A stretch of DNA of 64,000 bases from Mycobacterium lentiflavum (GTDB lineage Bacteria; Actinomycetota; Actinomycetes; Mycobacteriales; Mycobacteriaceae). The translations under genes were made by a program, and so were the position numbers. The stretch is taken from contig NZ_CP092423.2 of NCBI RefSeq assembly GCF_022374895.2, positions 930,001-994,000 on the forward strand, written 5' to 3'. The notes under the pieces were generated by a model, which was not told the origin of the DNA, searched no databases, and saw only the letters and a program-made list of their open reading frames with translations. Of this stretch, positions 63,072 through 64,000 are shown piece after piece (the first letter of the stretch is position 1; each line of letters begins with the position of its first letter).

Positions 63072-63143
63072 CGCCCGCGAGGGCCGGTATCCCCGCTGCT
63101 AGATGTGGGTTGCGCGGCAGGTGTGAGTTGACCCGCCAGGAAT

Positions 63144-63172
63144 TTGGCGCTGAGCAGGTCTTCACCTAGACT
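63144..63172 (+). promoter_or_regulatory. Promoter of the rplN operon
   Basis: -35 TTGGCG (63144-63149), a 17-bp spacer and -10 TAGACT (63167-63172). About 170 nt of leader precedes rplN. It gives the spc-type ribosomal genes their own promoter, needed because the S10 operon terminates after rpsQ. Confidence 0.55.
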
Positions 63173-63341
63173 CTAGGGGTTGCCTTGGGCAGACCTCGGC
63201 CGGTGCGTGCAAGCGTCACAGGCCCCGCGTGCCCTTCGGTAACAAAGACCGCGCACGTCAGGTATGTGGTGGGCCTTGCTTTCTCGAGGCTTGCCGAGGT
63301 GTTCTCCTGCCGTGCACACGTGAACGCAGTCAGGAGATCGA

Positions 63342-63710
63342 GTGATTCAGCAGGAATCGCGGCTGAAGGTCGCCGACAACACCGGCGCCAAGGAGATCTT
63401 GTGCATCCGGGTGCTCGGTGGCTCGTCGCGACGCTACGCCGGCATCGGTGACGTCATCGTCGCCACCGTCAAGGACGCCATCCCGGGTGGCAACGTCAAG
63501 CGCGGTGACGTCGTCAAGGCCGTCGTGGTGCGCACCGTCAAGGAGCGCAGGCGTTCCGACGGCAGCTACATCAAGTTCGACGAGAACGCCGCGGTAATCA
63601 TCAAGCCCGACAACGACCCGCGTGGAACCCGCATCTTCGGGCCGGTCGGGCGCGAACTGCGCGAGAAGCGATTCATGAAGATCATCTCGCTGGCCCCGGA
63701 GGTTTTGTAG
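63342..63710 (+). CDS. rplN: 50S ribosomal protein L14
   Basis: 122 residues, GTG start with CAGGAG upstream. [20 protein letters not shown] and [25 protein letters not shown] (in outline) are typical. Forms an intersubunit bridge near the factor-binding site. Next to rplX with no gap. Confidence 0.98.
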   Translation: MIQQESRLKVADNTGAKEILCIRVLGGSSRRYAGIGDVIVATVKDAIPGGNVKRGDVVKAVVVRTVKERRRSDGSYIKFDENAAVIIKPDNDPRGTRIFGPVGRELREKRFMKIISLAPEVL

Positions 63711-64000
63711 ATGAAGGTCAAGAAGGACGACACCGTCCTGGTGATCGCGGGCAAGGACAAGGGCGCCAAAGGCAAAGTGCTCAAGGTTTTCCCAGACCGC
63801 GACCGCGTGCTCGTCGAGGGTGTCAACGCGATCAAGAAGCACACCGCGGTTTCGACCAACCAGCGCGGCGCCCGCTCGGGCGGAATTGTCACCCAGGAAG
63901 CGCCGATTCACATCTCCAACGTGATGGTGGTCGACTCCGACGGTAAGCCGACCCGCGTCGGTTACCGGGTCGACGAGGAGACCGGCAAGCGCGTCCGAAT
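63711..64000 (+). CDS. rplX: 50S ribosomal protein L24 (continues beyond the window)
   Basis: 96 codons are visible of an expected 105 or so. N-terminal [20 protein letters not shown] (KOW motif) and [20 protein letters not shown]. It starts immediately after the rplN stop. Assembly initiator of the 50S subunit. Confidence 0.96.
   Translation, partial: MKVKKDDTVLVIAGKDKGAKGKVLKVFPDRDRVLVEGVNAIKKHTAVSTNQRGARSGGIVTQEAPIHISNVMVVDSDGKPTRVGYRVDEETGKRVR

Overview
The window is chromosomal DNA from a Mycobacterium, probably a non-tuberculous species. I recognise it from protein similarity and from gene order matching the M. tuberculosis stretch Rv0654-Rv0715: carotenoid oxygenase, mkl, rpoB-rpoC, end, lpqP, fadE8, echA4, PaaX-type regulator, echA5, two DUF3060 proteins, TetR, rpsL-rpsG-fusA-tuf, SDR and ferredoxin reductase, the mycofactocin (mft) cluster, the S10 ribosomal operon, atsA, a formylglycine-generating enzyme, DUF4436 proteins and rplN-rplX. 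Codon use is strongly GC3-biased, many genes start with GTG, and several look leaderless.

Layout. 1-9.5 kb: end of a carotenoid oxygenase gene, mkl, and rpoB-rpoC, followed by a 57-bp tandem repeat and a strong terminator. 9.5-11.5 kb: a two-gene minus-strand module (HD-type protein with a cyclic-nucleotide-binding-like C-terminus plus a small partner). 11.6-19.2 kb: endonuclease IV, lipoprotein esterase, a beta-oxidation group with its regulator, two DUF3060 envelope proteins and a divergent TetR regulator; mmpS5/mmpL5, which I remember here in M. tuberculosis, are absent. 19.2-23.9 kb: the str operon. 24-31.8 kb: orphan PE protein, membrane protein, redox enzymes, an ECF sigma factor overlapping a three-module VOC protein, and a DUF2332 gene. 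31.8-39.2 kb: mftR and mftA-B-C-D-E-F-G, which make and use the redox cofactor mycofactocin. 39.2-40.2 kb: about 1 kb with no convincing gene. 40.2-42.6 kb: drug-efflux MFS gene and divergent TetR gene.

42,829-48,374 is a 5,546-bp mobile element. It has perfect 20-bp terminal inverted repeats and an 8-bp target duplication, an IS1-family transposase encoded in one uninterrupted frame, and several unrelated cargo genes: an unidentified 421-aa protein, a two-gene operon ending in an HTH-ImmA/IrrE metallopeptidase, a HicB-like protein and small basic or membrane peptides. It sits just upstream of the S10 operon. This is the strongest candidate for something undescribed.

48.7-64 kb: the S10/spc ribosomal genes, split between rpsQ and rplN by atsA, a lipoprotein gene, three paralogous DUF4436 membrane-protein genes, a lone PstS-type lipoprotein gene and the sulfatase-activating enzyme gene. 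Each DUF4436 gene is preceded by a short, apparently leaderless upstream ORF that overlaps its start. Three MIRU-like repeats bridge adjacent genes (fadE8-echA4, mftE-mftF, rplB-rpsS).
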